This document shows positions 49,967-58,781 of a stretch of DNA of 64,000 nt, piece by piece (position 1 is the stretch's first letter; each line of letters starts with the position of its first letter). The stretch lies in contig OZ245822.1 of NCBI GenBank assembly GCA_965228545.1, positions 1,984,001 to 2,048,000 of the forward strand, given 5' to 3'. Position numbers and translations under genes: made by a program. The stretch is from HXMU1420-13 sp965228545. Its GTDB lineage: Bacteria; Bacteroidota; Rhodothermia; Balneolales; Balneolaceae. The notes below the pieces were generated by a model. That model made no database searches. It was not told where the DNA came from and saw nothing but the letters and a program-made list of their open reading frames with translations.

Positions 49967-52957
49967 ATGGGGAAATATTTTATTCTACTTTTATTAATCG
50001 GATTGGTATATCTGCCTGTTTCTGGGCAATCTTTTTTGAATTACCCCTCCCACTGGGATCAATACCTTATTAATAATTTCTTACCTGAAGACGGCCTAAT
50101 TGTTGATCAAATTCAATATGTGTATGAAGATGAAACCGGTTTTATATGGATAGTTACAGCTGGCGGCATTATCCGATATGACGGATTAACCTTTAAGCCT
50201 TATCGTAAAGGATTGGATAGAGGTTATTTCTACGAGCTACACGCAGATAAAAATGGTGATTTGTGGGCACCTGCTTCGGTAGAAGGTTTATACAAAATTG
50301 AGGGCGATTCTCTGATCAAATATAAAGATGAACTAGATATCACCGGAGGCCTGGCGAAAACTATATTATTTACTAAGAATGATGTAATGTACGTAGGAGT
50401 ATATGGCGATGGACTTTTCGTGTTTGATGGAGAAAAAACAATTCAAAAATATACTCCTGAAGATGGCCTGGTTGGCCCGAATATTTGGAGAGTTATCGAA
50501 GATAAACAAGGGAGAATCTGGATTGGAACCGACGAAGGGCTCAGTATTTTTGATAATGGGAAATTCACAAACTTTACCACAGAAAATGGATTACCCTACA
50601 ATGCCATTCGAGGACTAACCGAAATGTACAATGGCGATATTTGGGTTGGCACCGACAAAGAAGGTGTTGTAGTTTTTCGCGATGATAAGCCCCATACATA
50701 CTATCATATAAAAGATGGACTCACCGGTTTATTTCCACAATTTTTTGCCCAAAACCCAGCCGATAGTTCCATTTGGATTGCCGATCATGGCACCGGAATT
50801 CACCGTTTTAAAGATGGCGTTTTTGAAAATATAAATACCGAAACCGGTCTGGTTAACGATTACGCTCTTTTTGTAGGTTTCTCTGCCAGCGGATCCGCTT
50901 ATGTGGGTACCGAGCGGGGGATGTCGGTTTTTAAACCGCGCAAAATCGACATCATAGATAAAAGAATTCCCGGCATTGCCATAGATTCATACATCTCGGT
51001 GATAGAAGATTCGGAGCAAACGATATGGCTAGGTTCGGATGGCGCCGGATGGAATTATTTCTCGAATGGGACATGGAATACTATCGAAAACCCGCCAGTT
51101 AAAACCAATGGCTATGCAAATGGAGCAGCTATTGGTGCTGATGGCACGCCTTGGTTTACCACTCAAGGTTCTGGGATATTCAACGTTAAGAAGGATCGAA
51201 CCGTTGGCTCTGTGCTTACTACCGAACAAGGATTGAGTAGCAATATGGTGCAAGGAATCGAGTTTGATGCTGCTGATCAATTATATGTTTGTACCGTTAG
51301 TGGAGTGAATGTTTTTAATGGCAATCTTGAACTTCTAGCTACTTATAACTCAGAGAACCGGATGGTACACGAATACTGCTCTACTTCTTTCTCAGATTCT
51401 AACAATGCTATTTGGATTGGAACCTATGGTGGTGGTTTATATCGATTTTTTGAAAATGAAGTGACTCACTTCGATACTTCCAGTGGCTTAAGTCATCCCA
51501 TTGTATACACGATTCTAGAACATTCGAGTGGAAAATTACTCATTGGCACCTCCCGAGGAGGGCTAAATGTATTTAATGGTGAAGGCTTCGATTTCTTTGG
51601 ACAAGAAAAAGGCTTCCCGGATTTCGCAGCTTATGGTATGACCGAAGATCTAGACGGAAACTTATGGATATCAAGTAATGATGGTATTTATAAAATCACC
51701 AAAGCGGATGTAGCAAAACTCGAGGCAGGTAACGATCAAAAAATTGCCTATACCATGTTTTCTACAGAAGATGGGCTGGCAACAAACGCTATGGAAGCCG
51801 GCACTAATGCACTTGCCCTTACCCTACATTCCGGAGAAATGCTATTTCCAACTTCGGGTGGAGTTGCAGTTGTAAATCCGGACAAAGCCATTATAAATAC
51901 CAACTCATTCTATCCGTATATCGACGAACTCTATGTAAATGAAAAGCAGGTTGACCTAAACAGCAACTTAACTTTTGCGCCCGATAAAAATAAGGTTGAA
52001 CTCATTTATTCAGCGCTTAATCACGATTCTCCCAGAAAAACTGCTTTCAGAATCAAGCTTTCGGAAGTAGATTACGATTGGGTATATGTAGGAAATCGAA
52101 CTACCGCATATTACGATTTTCTACCCGATGGCGATTATACCTTTACCGTTTCTGCCATAGGCCCGGATGGACAATGGAGCGAAAAAACTGCCTCGCTGAG
52201 TTTTACGGTTCTCCCTCCCTTTTATAAAACCTGGTGGTTTATTGGGCTAAGTTTACTTGGGTTTATTGGAATTGGTGCAGGTGGCGTTTATTGGCGCTCA
52301 AATTTAAAGTTACAAGCATTAAATCGTGAGTTAGAAACTCAGCATAAAATTCAGAAAGAACGCGAACGCATATCCAGAGAACTTCACGACAATGTGGGTT
52401 CACAAATTACAAACCTGATTATCGGCATTGAGATCAGTAATCTACATGTTAAAAGTAATCAACAGGACAAAGCTTTATCGTTGTTAGATAACCTGGATAG
52501 CGATGCCCGCGCAGCAATGACCGATCTTCGAGAAACCATTTGGTTGTTGGATAAAGAGCGGGTAGAATTTGGGATCTTTCTCGATCATTTAAATGGATAT
52601 CTAAATCGGCAGAAACGGTATCTAAAAGAAATGAAAGTTGAAGTAAACTCTACCGTTGATCCAGAATATGTTCTCACCCCCGATCAGTCGTTGAATCTCA
52701 CGCGCATAATTCAAGAAGCGCTAAATAACGCAAACAAATATGCGAATGCTTCTCGTTTTGAAATCAAATGTGCTCAAAAGAGCACTAAAATCAGTATTGT
52801 GATTAGCGACAATGGAGTAGGAATGGATACAGATGCCGGATCCGGTTCGGGTAATGGATTAGTGAATATGAGGGAACGAGCAGAATTAATGAATGCGTCT
52901 TACCTCATTGACAGTAAAAAAGGAAATGGTACAAACATCTATCTGGAGTTTTCATAA
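49967..52957 (+). CDS. Two-component propeller sensor kinase, paralogue 2
   Basis: ATG 49967 gives 996 residues with the same plan as the preceding gene: signal peptide (MGKYFILLLLIGLVYLPVSGQ), Reg_prop propeller, Y_Y_Y domain, membrane helix (WWFIGLSLLGFIGIGAGGV), HisKA_3 with H807 (SRELHDNVGSQ, at the identical position) and HATPase_c (DNGVGMD, GSGNGLVNM). Kinase cores are nearly alike, but propeller strands differ more, so the pair may read different ligands through one regulator. A NarL-like box overlaps its stop codon, 33 nt before the regulator gene. Confidence 0.94.
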   Translation: MGKYFILLLLIGLVYLPVSGQSFLNYPSHWDQYLINNFLPEDGLIVDQIQYVYEDETGFIWIVTAGGIIRYDGLTFKPYRKGLDRGYFYELHADKNGDLWAPASVEGLYKIEGDSLIKYKDELDITGGLAKTILFTKNDVMYVGVYGDGLFVFDGEKTIQKYTPEDGLVGPNIWRVIEDKQGRIWIGTDEGLSIFDNGKFTNFTTENGLPYNAIRGLTEMYNGDIWVGTDKEGVVVFRDDKPHTYYHIKDGLTGLFPQFFAQNPADSSIWIADHGTGIHRFKDGVFENINTETGLVNDYALFVGFSASGSAYVGTERGMSVFKPRKIDIIDKRIPGIAIDSYISVIEDSEQTIWLGSDGAGWNYFSNGTWNTIENPPVKTNGYANGAAIGADGTPWFTTQGSGIFNVKKDRTVGSVLTTEQGLSSNMVQGIEFDAADQLYVCTVSGVNVFNGNLELLATYNSENRMVHEYCSTSFSDSNNAIWIGTYGGGLYRFFENEVTHFDTSSGLSHPIVYTILEHSSGKLLIGTSRGGLNVFNGEGFDFFGQEKGFPDFAAYGMTEDLDGNLWISSNDGIYKITKADVAKLEAGNDQKIAYTMFSTEDGLATNAMEAGTNALALTLHSGEMLFPTSGGVAVVNPDKAIINTNSFYPYIDELYVNEKQVDLNSNLTFAPDKNKVELIYSALNHDSPRKTAFRIKLSEVDYDWVYVGNRTTAYYDFLPDGDYTFTVSAIGPDGQWSEKTASLSFTVLPPFYKTWWFIGLSLLGFIGIGAGGVYWRSNLKLQALNRELETQHKIQKERERISRELHDNVGSQITNLIIGIEISNLHVKSNQQDKALSLLDNLDSDARAAMTDLRETIWLLDKERVEFGIFLDHLNGYLNRQKRYLKEMKVEVNSTVDPEYVLTPDQSLNLTRIIQEALNNANKYANASRFEIKCAQKSTKISIVISDNGVGMDTDAGSGSGNGLVNMRERAELMNASYLIDSKKGNGTNIYLEFS

Positions 52958-52975
52958 TACCCTCAATTGGGTATT
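52956..52975. promoter_or_regulatory. NarL-like 7-2-7 box upstream of the response-regulator gene
   Basis: AATACCCTCAATTGGGTATT consists of heptamers TACCCTC and TTGGGTA around a central AA. It is the tail-to-tail 7-2-7 arrangement of NarL-family sites. It overlaps the second kinase's stop codon and lies 33 nt before the regulator ATG, so autoregulation is likely. Two similar boxes lie at 56870 and 56910. Confidence 0.6.
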
Positions 52976-53007
52976 CAAACCTTTACAGATATTTTGTTTA
53001 CTACACT

Positions 53008-53679
53008 ATGCAAATTTACATTGGAATTGTTGAAGATCAGGCCCGAATTCGGGAAAATTTAAAAACTCGACTTAGCTTTTTTGACGAGATCAATATCGTA
53101 TTGGAAGCCGATAATGCGGAAAACGCACTATCATTACTTTCGAGTTCTTCTAGGGCTCACTGGCCACAAGTTATTTTGATGGATATCGAAATGCCGGGAA
53201 AATCCGGGATCGAAGCCACTCAGATAATCAAAAAAGAATACCCTGATATTGATATTCTTATTCAAACAGTTTTCGAAAACGAGGATAAAATCTTTCAATC
53301 TATTCAAGCAGGTGCATCGGGGTATTTGCTTAAAGATGATCCTATCCAAAAATATGTAGATGCTATCAAAGAATTAGTAAATGGTGGTGCTGTGCTTTCG
53401 CCCTCTATCGCAATCAAAGTGATGAAGTTTGTGAAAAGCGAACAGGAAACGAAAGTTGATCGAGTGAAAGAAGCTCAGGAAGAGTTTGCATTAAGTGATC
53501 GTGAAATGGAGATTCTACAGGGCATCGTTGAAGATCTCACCGAGCCTCAGATTGGCGAAAAGCTATTTATCAGCCCGCATACCGTTCGTACACACATCAA
53601 AAATATCTACAAAAAACTGCACGTTCATTCGCGTGCTTCGGCAGTTCGGCTGGCTATCAATCGTGGCCTTGCACAGTAG
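53008..53679 (+). CDS. NarL/LuxR-family response regulator
   Basis: This 223-residue regulator has a receiver domain (about 1-125) with E9-D10, phospho-acceptor D59 (ILMDIEMPG) and K113 (LLKDDP), and a C-terminal GerE helix-turn-helix domain (about 160-222; LSDREMEILQGIVEDLTEPQ, then IGEKLFISPHTVRTHIKNIYKKL). It follows the two propeller kinases in the same orientation and is the obvious partner of both. A matching inverted-repeat box sits in its upstream region and twice in the divergent promoter of the OmpA-type and repeat-protein genes. Confidence 0.95.
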   Translation: MQIYIGIVEDQARIRENLKTRLSFFDEINIVLEADNAENALSLLSSSSRAHWPQVILMDIEMPGKSGIEATQIIKKEYPDIDILIQTVFENEDKIFQSIQAGASGYLLKDDPIQKYVDAIKELVNGGAVLSPSIAIKVMKFVKSEQETKVDRVKEAQEEFALSDREMEILQGIVEDLTEPQIGEKLFISPHTVRTHIKNIYKKLHVHSRASAVRLAINRGLAQ

Positions 53680-53866
53680 TCTATTTACTTCTATCGATAC
53701 CTAGTGTTTGACGCAATCGCCTTTCTTTGCTGGATAATTATTGCGTTTTCAATTTCAATTATTCAATATATTTCTTTCTAGAAGGTGTGCTATCAACAAC
53801 GTTGTTCTAATTAACGGTCAAAAATTTTAGACTCACCTAAACTGTTTTTCAAAGATTCATAAGCAC

Positions 53867-53897
53867 AAAAAAAGGGCACTACTTTTCAGTAGCACCC
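53867..53897 (-). terminator. Intrinsic terminator with GAAA loop
   Basis: On the minus strand GGGTGCTACT and AGTAGTGCCC form a 10-bp stem (two G-U pairs) with a GAAA tetraloop, followed by seven Ts. It ends the OmpA-type gene transcript. A second hairpin (AAGGTGGCAA/TTGCCACTTT, 53905-53928) precedes it, just after the stop codon. Confidence 0.85.
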
Positions 53898-53938
53898 TGT
53901 CTTCAAGGTGGCAACTATTTGCCACTTTCTTCACTTAT

Positions 53939-56785
53939 TTAGAACGCTAATCCCGCTCTAAACATAATTCCCGAACTCTTGCCACTTTGCAGGCCAAGTC
54001 CGGCACTAAAGATTTTATATTTCGCTCGGGCTCCGAATTCAATCCAACTTGGTGCAGATATTACTGCTTGTGGGAACTCTTCATTACCTTCTTCGATCGT
54101 ATCCGGCTCGGGATCAATATGCTTTAACAGGTTGTAATTGTACGATGCATAAGGAGAGATTTTGATGTCAGCTATTTCCAGATTGTAGCGCACTCTACCC
54201 ATCAAAGGAGCTCCCCAACTTGTGTAAAAGTAATCGTAGTTTTCGCCACCAAAAGTTGTGCGTTCTTCGCTCTGAAATACCAAATATGCGGATACTCCAT
54301 AATCTACTGCTAAAGGTAAGTTGGTGAGATTTGAAATATCTTTGAATCGCACCCATTCGATGCCACCGCCAATTGCATTCCCTAAAAAGTAGCCATAAAT
54401 ACTGCGTTGTTTCATTCCGCTGCCACTTTGCAAAAACACTCCGGCACCACCTACGTTTGAGAATCCATGCTGTGCATTACCCGTGTGTGTTAAAAAGCTA
54501 ATGCTTGATCCCCCAAAGGCACTTACATCGTTACCGTCTGCATCCACAAACCAACCGGAGTCCACGATTCCTGAACTTGTAGTTTGTGTTCTGTTATTAT
54601 CAGTATTTGTGCTTACATAGGTGGTACTTCGTTCAGTATAGTTGCTGTTATCATAACAAGCTGCACCATCCGGAATACCTCCATTCATTGCTGCCTGCCG
54701 ATATAACTCGTATAGATTTTCGGCAGAGATTGCTTCTTCTGCAAGTTGCTCTTGCTCCAGCACACCGCCCGTACCTTCCTGCGCCGTGCTGCCTAATACT
54801 TTCACTTCAACGCGTCTGTTTTCTTGTCGGCCTTCGGCGGTTTCGTTAGTTGCCCGTGGATCGGTTTCTCCGTAACCCTGAGCTGAAATTCGATCCGATG
54901 AAATGCCTTTTTCTATCACATAATTTACAACCGCTTCGGCACGAGCCTGACTCAAATCCATATTGGTTTCGTCTGAGCCAACATTATCGGTATGGCCGCC
55001 AATTTCGATAATCAGTGTTGATTGTGCCATGATATCGTACAGTCGATCTAGTTCCTGAATACTTTCTTCACGAAGATTATCGCTGCCTGTATCAAAGTAA
55101 ATATTCTCTAGTACTATCCGAGCTCCTTCATTTGCTTCGGTTAGGCTGATATCTTTCCGAACTTCCTGATATCCGGAATTATCTTCGAGCCAGGAGATTC
55201 TTGCTCTTCGGATGGCGGCGTTTAAATCAGCTTGTGCCTGATTCATCGCTCTACTTAGCTCAGAAAGTTCATCAAATTCTGATTCTAAATCGGTAGATGT
55301 ACTATTCAGCAGTTGCTCATATTCGTTTCGATTGGTTTCGATTCTATTCAAAGCATTTCGCATTCTGAATAACTCAGAGCCTAATTTTTCGGAAAACGCA
55401 ATGGAATCTTCAACCATGGTTTTTAGATCCAGCATTTCGGTTTGAAACAGAAAACCTTTCTGATTTGCTGTAATCAGATATCTACGCCCAAAAGGTAGAT
55501 TTATAAGGTAATCGCCGGTTTGGGGATTACTGGTTGAATAGCCCAATTGCTCGCCGGTATCAAAATCACTCCAATACAAAGTAGCAGCAATCAAACTATC
55601 ATTCTGGTTGGTCACATTTCCATATATAGTAACTACCGGATCAGGTCGCATATCCGGAGGTAGAATCATCTTAAAGATATCATCATCGCCAAAACCATCG
55701 CCTTCTCCCGTTGTACCACGCGTAAAGTAAGCTACGGTACCGGATGCAGGAATGGTCAAATCTTCATCATCTAACACCGAATTGATATTTTTTCCGAGAT
55801 TCACAGGTGTAGTCCAGTTCCCCCAGCCCTCACCAATTCTGCGGGTCACGAATAAATCGCTACCGCCTAAGCCGGGATGAGTATCAGAAGAGAAATAAAG
55901 TGTTCTTCCATCAGCGTTTAAAAATGGCCACGTTTCTGAGCCCGGAGTGTTAATAACCGAAGAAATTGGAGTAGGGTCGGTCCATCTTCCATTTTTTAGA
56001 TGCGTGATATAAATGTCCGTTTTATAATCAGCATCTTCCGAATCTTTACGACCGTGATAGGCCACAAAAATCAATGTTTTACCATCGGGTGATAAATTTG
56101 CCATCGATTCCCAGTTCTCTGAGTTAACATCGCCACCGAGGTTGCAAGGTACCGTCCAACTGTTGCCGATTTTTGCGCTGTAAAAGAAGTCGCCACCGCC
56201 AAAACGACCTTCGTAGTTACCGAAAACGATAGCCGTATTTCCATCCGAAGAAAGTGAGAGTATTCCTTCATGAGAATCAGTATTAATAATGGAACCCATA
56301 TTATTTGGTTTACTCCATTCGCCATTGGCATTGCGATTCGAATACCACACGTCACCTCCACCAAAACCATTGGCTCTATCGGTAGAGTAGAAGTACATTC
56401 TGTTTCCATCGGAAGAGATTCTTGGCAAAAACTCATCAAGATCTGAGTTTACATTAGCACCAAGATTATCGATATAAACCTCTTCATCGGGTGCTTCTAG
56501 TAAAGCAATAATTTGCTCCACCTTGGTTTTGTCTGCCCCACTGTACTGTTCCATATAGCGCTGATAGTTTTCTATGGCTTTATCCCATTGCTTAAGCGCG
56601 GTATAACTTTGCGCCACATTCAGGTAATACATCGCATTTGATGTTGCCATTTGCTCGTACGCATTTGCTGCCAGCTGATACTTTCCATTCTCAAAAAGTT
56701 CTTCGGCGTCCTGTGCATGAATTAATAAGGGAATTCCCGCAATTATTATAAAAAGCAGTAATCCTCTTTTGGTAAATGTTTTCAT
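53939..56785 (-). CDS. TPR-PD40-OmpA protein with an added C-terminal beta-barrel
   Basis: This 948-residue envelope protein starts with a signal peptide (to about residue 24). A TPR-like region follows (about 25-100), then PD40/WD40-like repeats with NSDLDEFLPRISSDGNRMYF patterns (about 105-380) and a short carboxypeptidase-regulatory domain (about 385-460). A coiled coil and an OmpA-like peptidoglycan-binding domain come next (about 558-665; IYFDTGSDNLREESIQELDR, GGHTDNVGSDETN). This is the PorE layout, but PorE-type proteins usually end there. Here 280 more residues follow, beta-rich and ending SGIMFRAGLAF, as an outer-membrane barrel would. It may tether the outer membrane to the wall by itself. 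Confidence 0.92.
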   Translation of the reverse strand: MKTFTKRGLLLFIIIAGIPLLIHAQDAEELFENGKYQLAANAYEQMATSNAMYYLNVAQSYTALKQWDKAIENYQRYMEQYSGADKTKVEQIIALLEAPDEEVYIDNLGANVNSDLDEFLPRISSDGNRMYFYSTDRANGFGGGDVWYSNRNANGEWSKPNNMGSIINTDSHEGILSLSSDGNTAIVFGNYEGRFGGGDFFYSAKIGNSWTVPCNLGGDVNSENWESMANLSPDGKTLIFVAYHGRKDSEDADYKTDIYITHLKNGRWTDPTPISSVINTPGSETWPFLNADGRTLYFSSDTHPGLGGSDLFVTRRIGEGWGNWTTPVNLGKNINSVLDDEDLTIPASGTVAYFTRGTTGEGDGFGDDDIFKMILPPDMRPDPVVTIYGNVTNQNDSLIAATLYWSDFDTGEQLGYSTSNPQTGDYLINLPFGRRYLITANQKGFLFQTEMLDLKTMVEDSIAFSEKLGSELFRMRNALNRIETNRNEYEQLLNSTSTDLESEFDELSELSRAMNQAQADLNAAIRRARISWLEDNSGYQEVRKDISLTEANEGARIVLENIYFDTGSDNLREESIQELDRLYDIMAQSTLIIEIGGHTDNVGSDETNMDLSQARAEAVVNYVIEKGISSDRISAQGYGETDPRATNETAEGRQENRRVEVKVLGSTAQEGTGGVLEQEQLAEEAISAENLYELYRQAAMNGGIPDGAACYDNSNYTERSTTYVSTNTDNNRTQTTSSGIVDSGWFVDADGNDVSAFGGSSISFLTHTGNAQHGFSNVGGAGVFLQSGSGMKQRSIYGYFLGNAIGGGIEWVRFKDISNLTNLPLAVDYGVSAYLVFQSEERTTFGGENYDYFYTSWGAPLMGRVRYNLEIADIKISPYASYNYNLLKHIDPEPDTIEEGNEEFPQAVISAPSWIEFGARAKYKIFSAGLGLQSGKSSGIMFRAGLAF

Positions 56786-56869
56786 AGTTACCCCTTGAAT
56801 TATACCTCCATCTCTGGCGGCTGTTAGAATTGTGTGGGCAAATATGATCTATAGAAAAGACTATTTCGA

Positions 56870-56885
56870 TACCCTAAATGAGGTA
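56870..56885. promoter_or_regulatory. NarL-like 7-2-7 box in the divergent promoter, copy 1
   Basis: TACCCTA-AA-TGAGGTA fits the same pattern as the box near the regulator gene, with conserved central AA. It lies 85 bp from the OmpA-type start and 102 bp from the repeat-protein start, exactly 40 bp from copy 2. Confidence 0.55.
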
Positions 56886-56909
56886 TAAATCACAATTCTT
56901 AAACAAGAA

Positions 56910-56925
56910 TACCCCGAATCGGGTA
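56910..56925. promoter_or_regulatory. NarL-like 7-2-7 box in the divergent promoter, copy 2
   Basis: TACCCCG-AA-TCGGGTA is an almost perfect inverted repeat (heptamers differ only at one position), flanked by AA on the left. The 40-bp, about four-turn, distance to copy 1 would put two regulator dimers on one face of the DNA. Confidence 0.6.
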
Positions 56926-56986
56926 TGTAACCTGAACTCCGAGATTGATTATTTGGATCATCAATGTTCACTTAATCCACATCACT

Positions 56987-58741
56987 ATGAAGGGGTTTAA
57001 TTACCAATCAAAACTAATCGCATTCCGCTTTCTTTCGGTTGCGATTCTATTTCTAATTCTATCACCTAGTATTGCAGCCCAGCTTGTTGCCGGAAGCGAT
57101 ACAATAACTAAGATAAACGGCCAATGGCAGTATTACGATTTTACATCACAAACTACATTTACCATTGCCGATACCGCCACTTACACTCCAGATTTCCGAG
57201 GCAGTAGTAACGAAGGAGTAAATTTTGGGCAGGAATTTTCACCACTCATTCCCGATCGAAGACTACTATTACTAGGAGTAGGTAATATCGATACACTTAC
57301 TTCGGTCCCCGAATGGACGGATGCCGCTCCCTGGATCGATACCAGTTGGGATTTCACCCACGGAACTCAAGGTCAACCAATTTCACCCGGTCAACTTTGG
57401 GTAGTGTACACTTCTGAGGGATTATATGCGGTAATGCAAATTGATGAACTTCCCGGAGGGAATTTTGGTGATTCCTTCACTTTCAAATACAAATACATGA
57501 GCGAAGGTGGCACAACCCTCGAAGAAAGTAATCTCAACCAAGGTTCGGGAGATCAAATTTCGGGAAATACCACCCTCAATAGTGGTAATGGTTTCGATCT
57601 ATCCGGCGAAACGAATGGAGAATTGGAAGACGCCGGTAATTATCTGCCGGATTTTGTTTTTGTAAATAACGAGGGCGTTAACTTCGGCAACGAAGGTAGT
57701 ACTTCACTTTCTACAACCGGACGTAGATTTTTGCTGCTTGGTGAGGGAAACCTCGACACCTTAACTACCATCCCCGAACGAGTGGACGCCGCTCCATGGG
57801 TTAGCGTTTCCTACGATTTTTCGGATGGAACCGGAGGTCAACCTATTTCGGCTGGACAACTTTGGGGCCTTTACACCCGAGAGGGCAATTATGCAGCCAT
57901 CGAAATAACAGCCTTACCCGACGGAAATTTTGGGCAATCTTTTGATTTTAAGTACAAATACCAACCAAACGGTAGCAATAGTTTTGATGCAGATACTTCC
58001 ATCACTGTTGAAAGCTATTCCATTGCCATTCAAAGCGGAAATAATCAAACCATAACAATCAATCAATCTGTAGCTGAAAATCTTGTTGTTTTAGTAACCG
58101 ATTCAGAGGGTAACCCGGCGTCGGACCAATCAGTAAATTTTAATTTCAGTTCAATTCCTGATGGTGCAACCGGCCAAGGCGGATTAACCTCACCTGTACT
58201 TTCTGATGAGAACGGTTTTGCATCCACAGGAGCAAATGTGGGAAATGTTGCCGGAATTTATACCGTGGAAGCTTCATTAGATGCGGATTCGGAAACTATG
58301 GTAGCATTTACAATCACCGCAGAAGAACCAACCGGACCTCAACCTGCCACATTAGTAATAGCCGGTGGGAATAATCAATCGGTAGTTTTAGGAGACACGA
58401 TTGCTAACCCGTTCGAAATCGTAGTTATTGACGATATCGGCGAACCTATGAATGGAATTACGGTAACCTTTGAGGAATCGGAATTACCGGCCGGCGCAAT
58501 TTCCGGCTCATTCTTTACGATTGATGGAATTGCTGTAAACCAATCGGCAACCTTCAACAATCGTGCATATATGAACTACACTCCTGGCGATATAGAAGGC
58601 ACTTATTCCATTAAGGCATTTTTGGCTGATTATCCCGCCGTGGATTCAGTGGTATTTACTGTAAATGGTGAACTAGTTTCTACTCCTATAACGCGCGAAA
58701 TGGTTTGGGAATTTATGAAATCTAGTTTGAGAAAATTTTAA
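56987..58741 (+). CDS. Secreted protein with duplicated domain and Ig-like repeats
   Basis: From ATG 56987 (584 residues) the protein has a signal peptide (FLSVAILFLILSPSIAAQ). Two copies of a roughly 130-residue domain follow (about 35-160 and 185-335), both with NEGVNFG, LLLLG-GN-DTLT, DAAPW, GQPIS-GQLW and YKY motifs. Two invasin/Big-type Ig-like domains come next (about 345-440 and 460-565; SGNNQTITINQSVAENLVVL and GGNNQSVVLGDTIANPFEIV). It is presumably a surface or adhesive protein. The C-terminus (MVWEFMKSSLRKF) lacks a sorting domain. It lies 41 bp from the prophage genes, so truncation by integration is possible. Confidence 0.75.
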   Translation: MKGFNYQSKLIAFRFLSVAILFLILSPSIAAQLVAGSDTITKINGQWQYYDFTSQTTFTIADTATYTPDFRGSSNEGVNFGQEFSPLIPDRRLLLLGVGNIDTLTSVPEWTDAAPWIDTSWDFTHGTQGQPISPGQLWVVYTSEGLYAVMQIDELPGGNFGDSFTFKYKYMSEGGTTLEESNLNQGSGDQISGNTTLNSGNGFDLSGETNGELEDAGNYLPDFVFVNNEGVNFGNEGSTSLSTTGRRFLLLGEGNLDTLTTIPERVDAAPWVSVSYDFSDGTGGQPISAGQLWGLYTREGNYAAIEITALPDGNFGQSFDFKYKYQPNGSNSFDADTSITVESYSIAIQSGNNQTITINQSVAENLVVLVTDSEGNPASDQSVNFNFSSIPDGATGQGGLTSPVLSDENGFASTGANVGNVAGIYTVEASLDADSETMVAFTITAEEPTGPQPATLVIAGGNNQSVVLGDTIANPFEIVVIDDIGEPMNGITVTFEESELPAGAISGSFFTIDGIAVNQSATFNNRAYMNYTPGDIEGTYSIKAFLADYPAVDSVVFTVNGELVSTPITREMVWEFMKSSLRKF

Positions 58742-58781
58742 TCACAGTTTTAAGGTAGTTTAAGAGGTTATTCATGTCTGG

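Noticed and set aside
58742..58781. Phage attachment site at the prophage edge
   Set aside because: No tRNA, and no repeat that I can match without the other end of the element.
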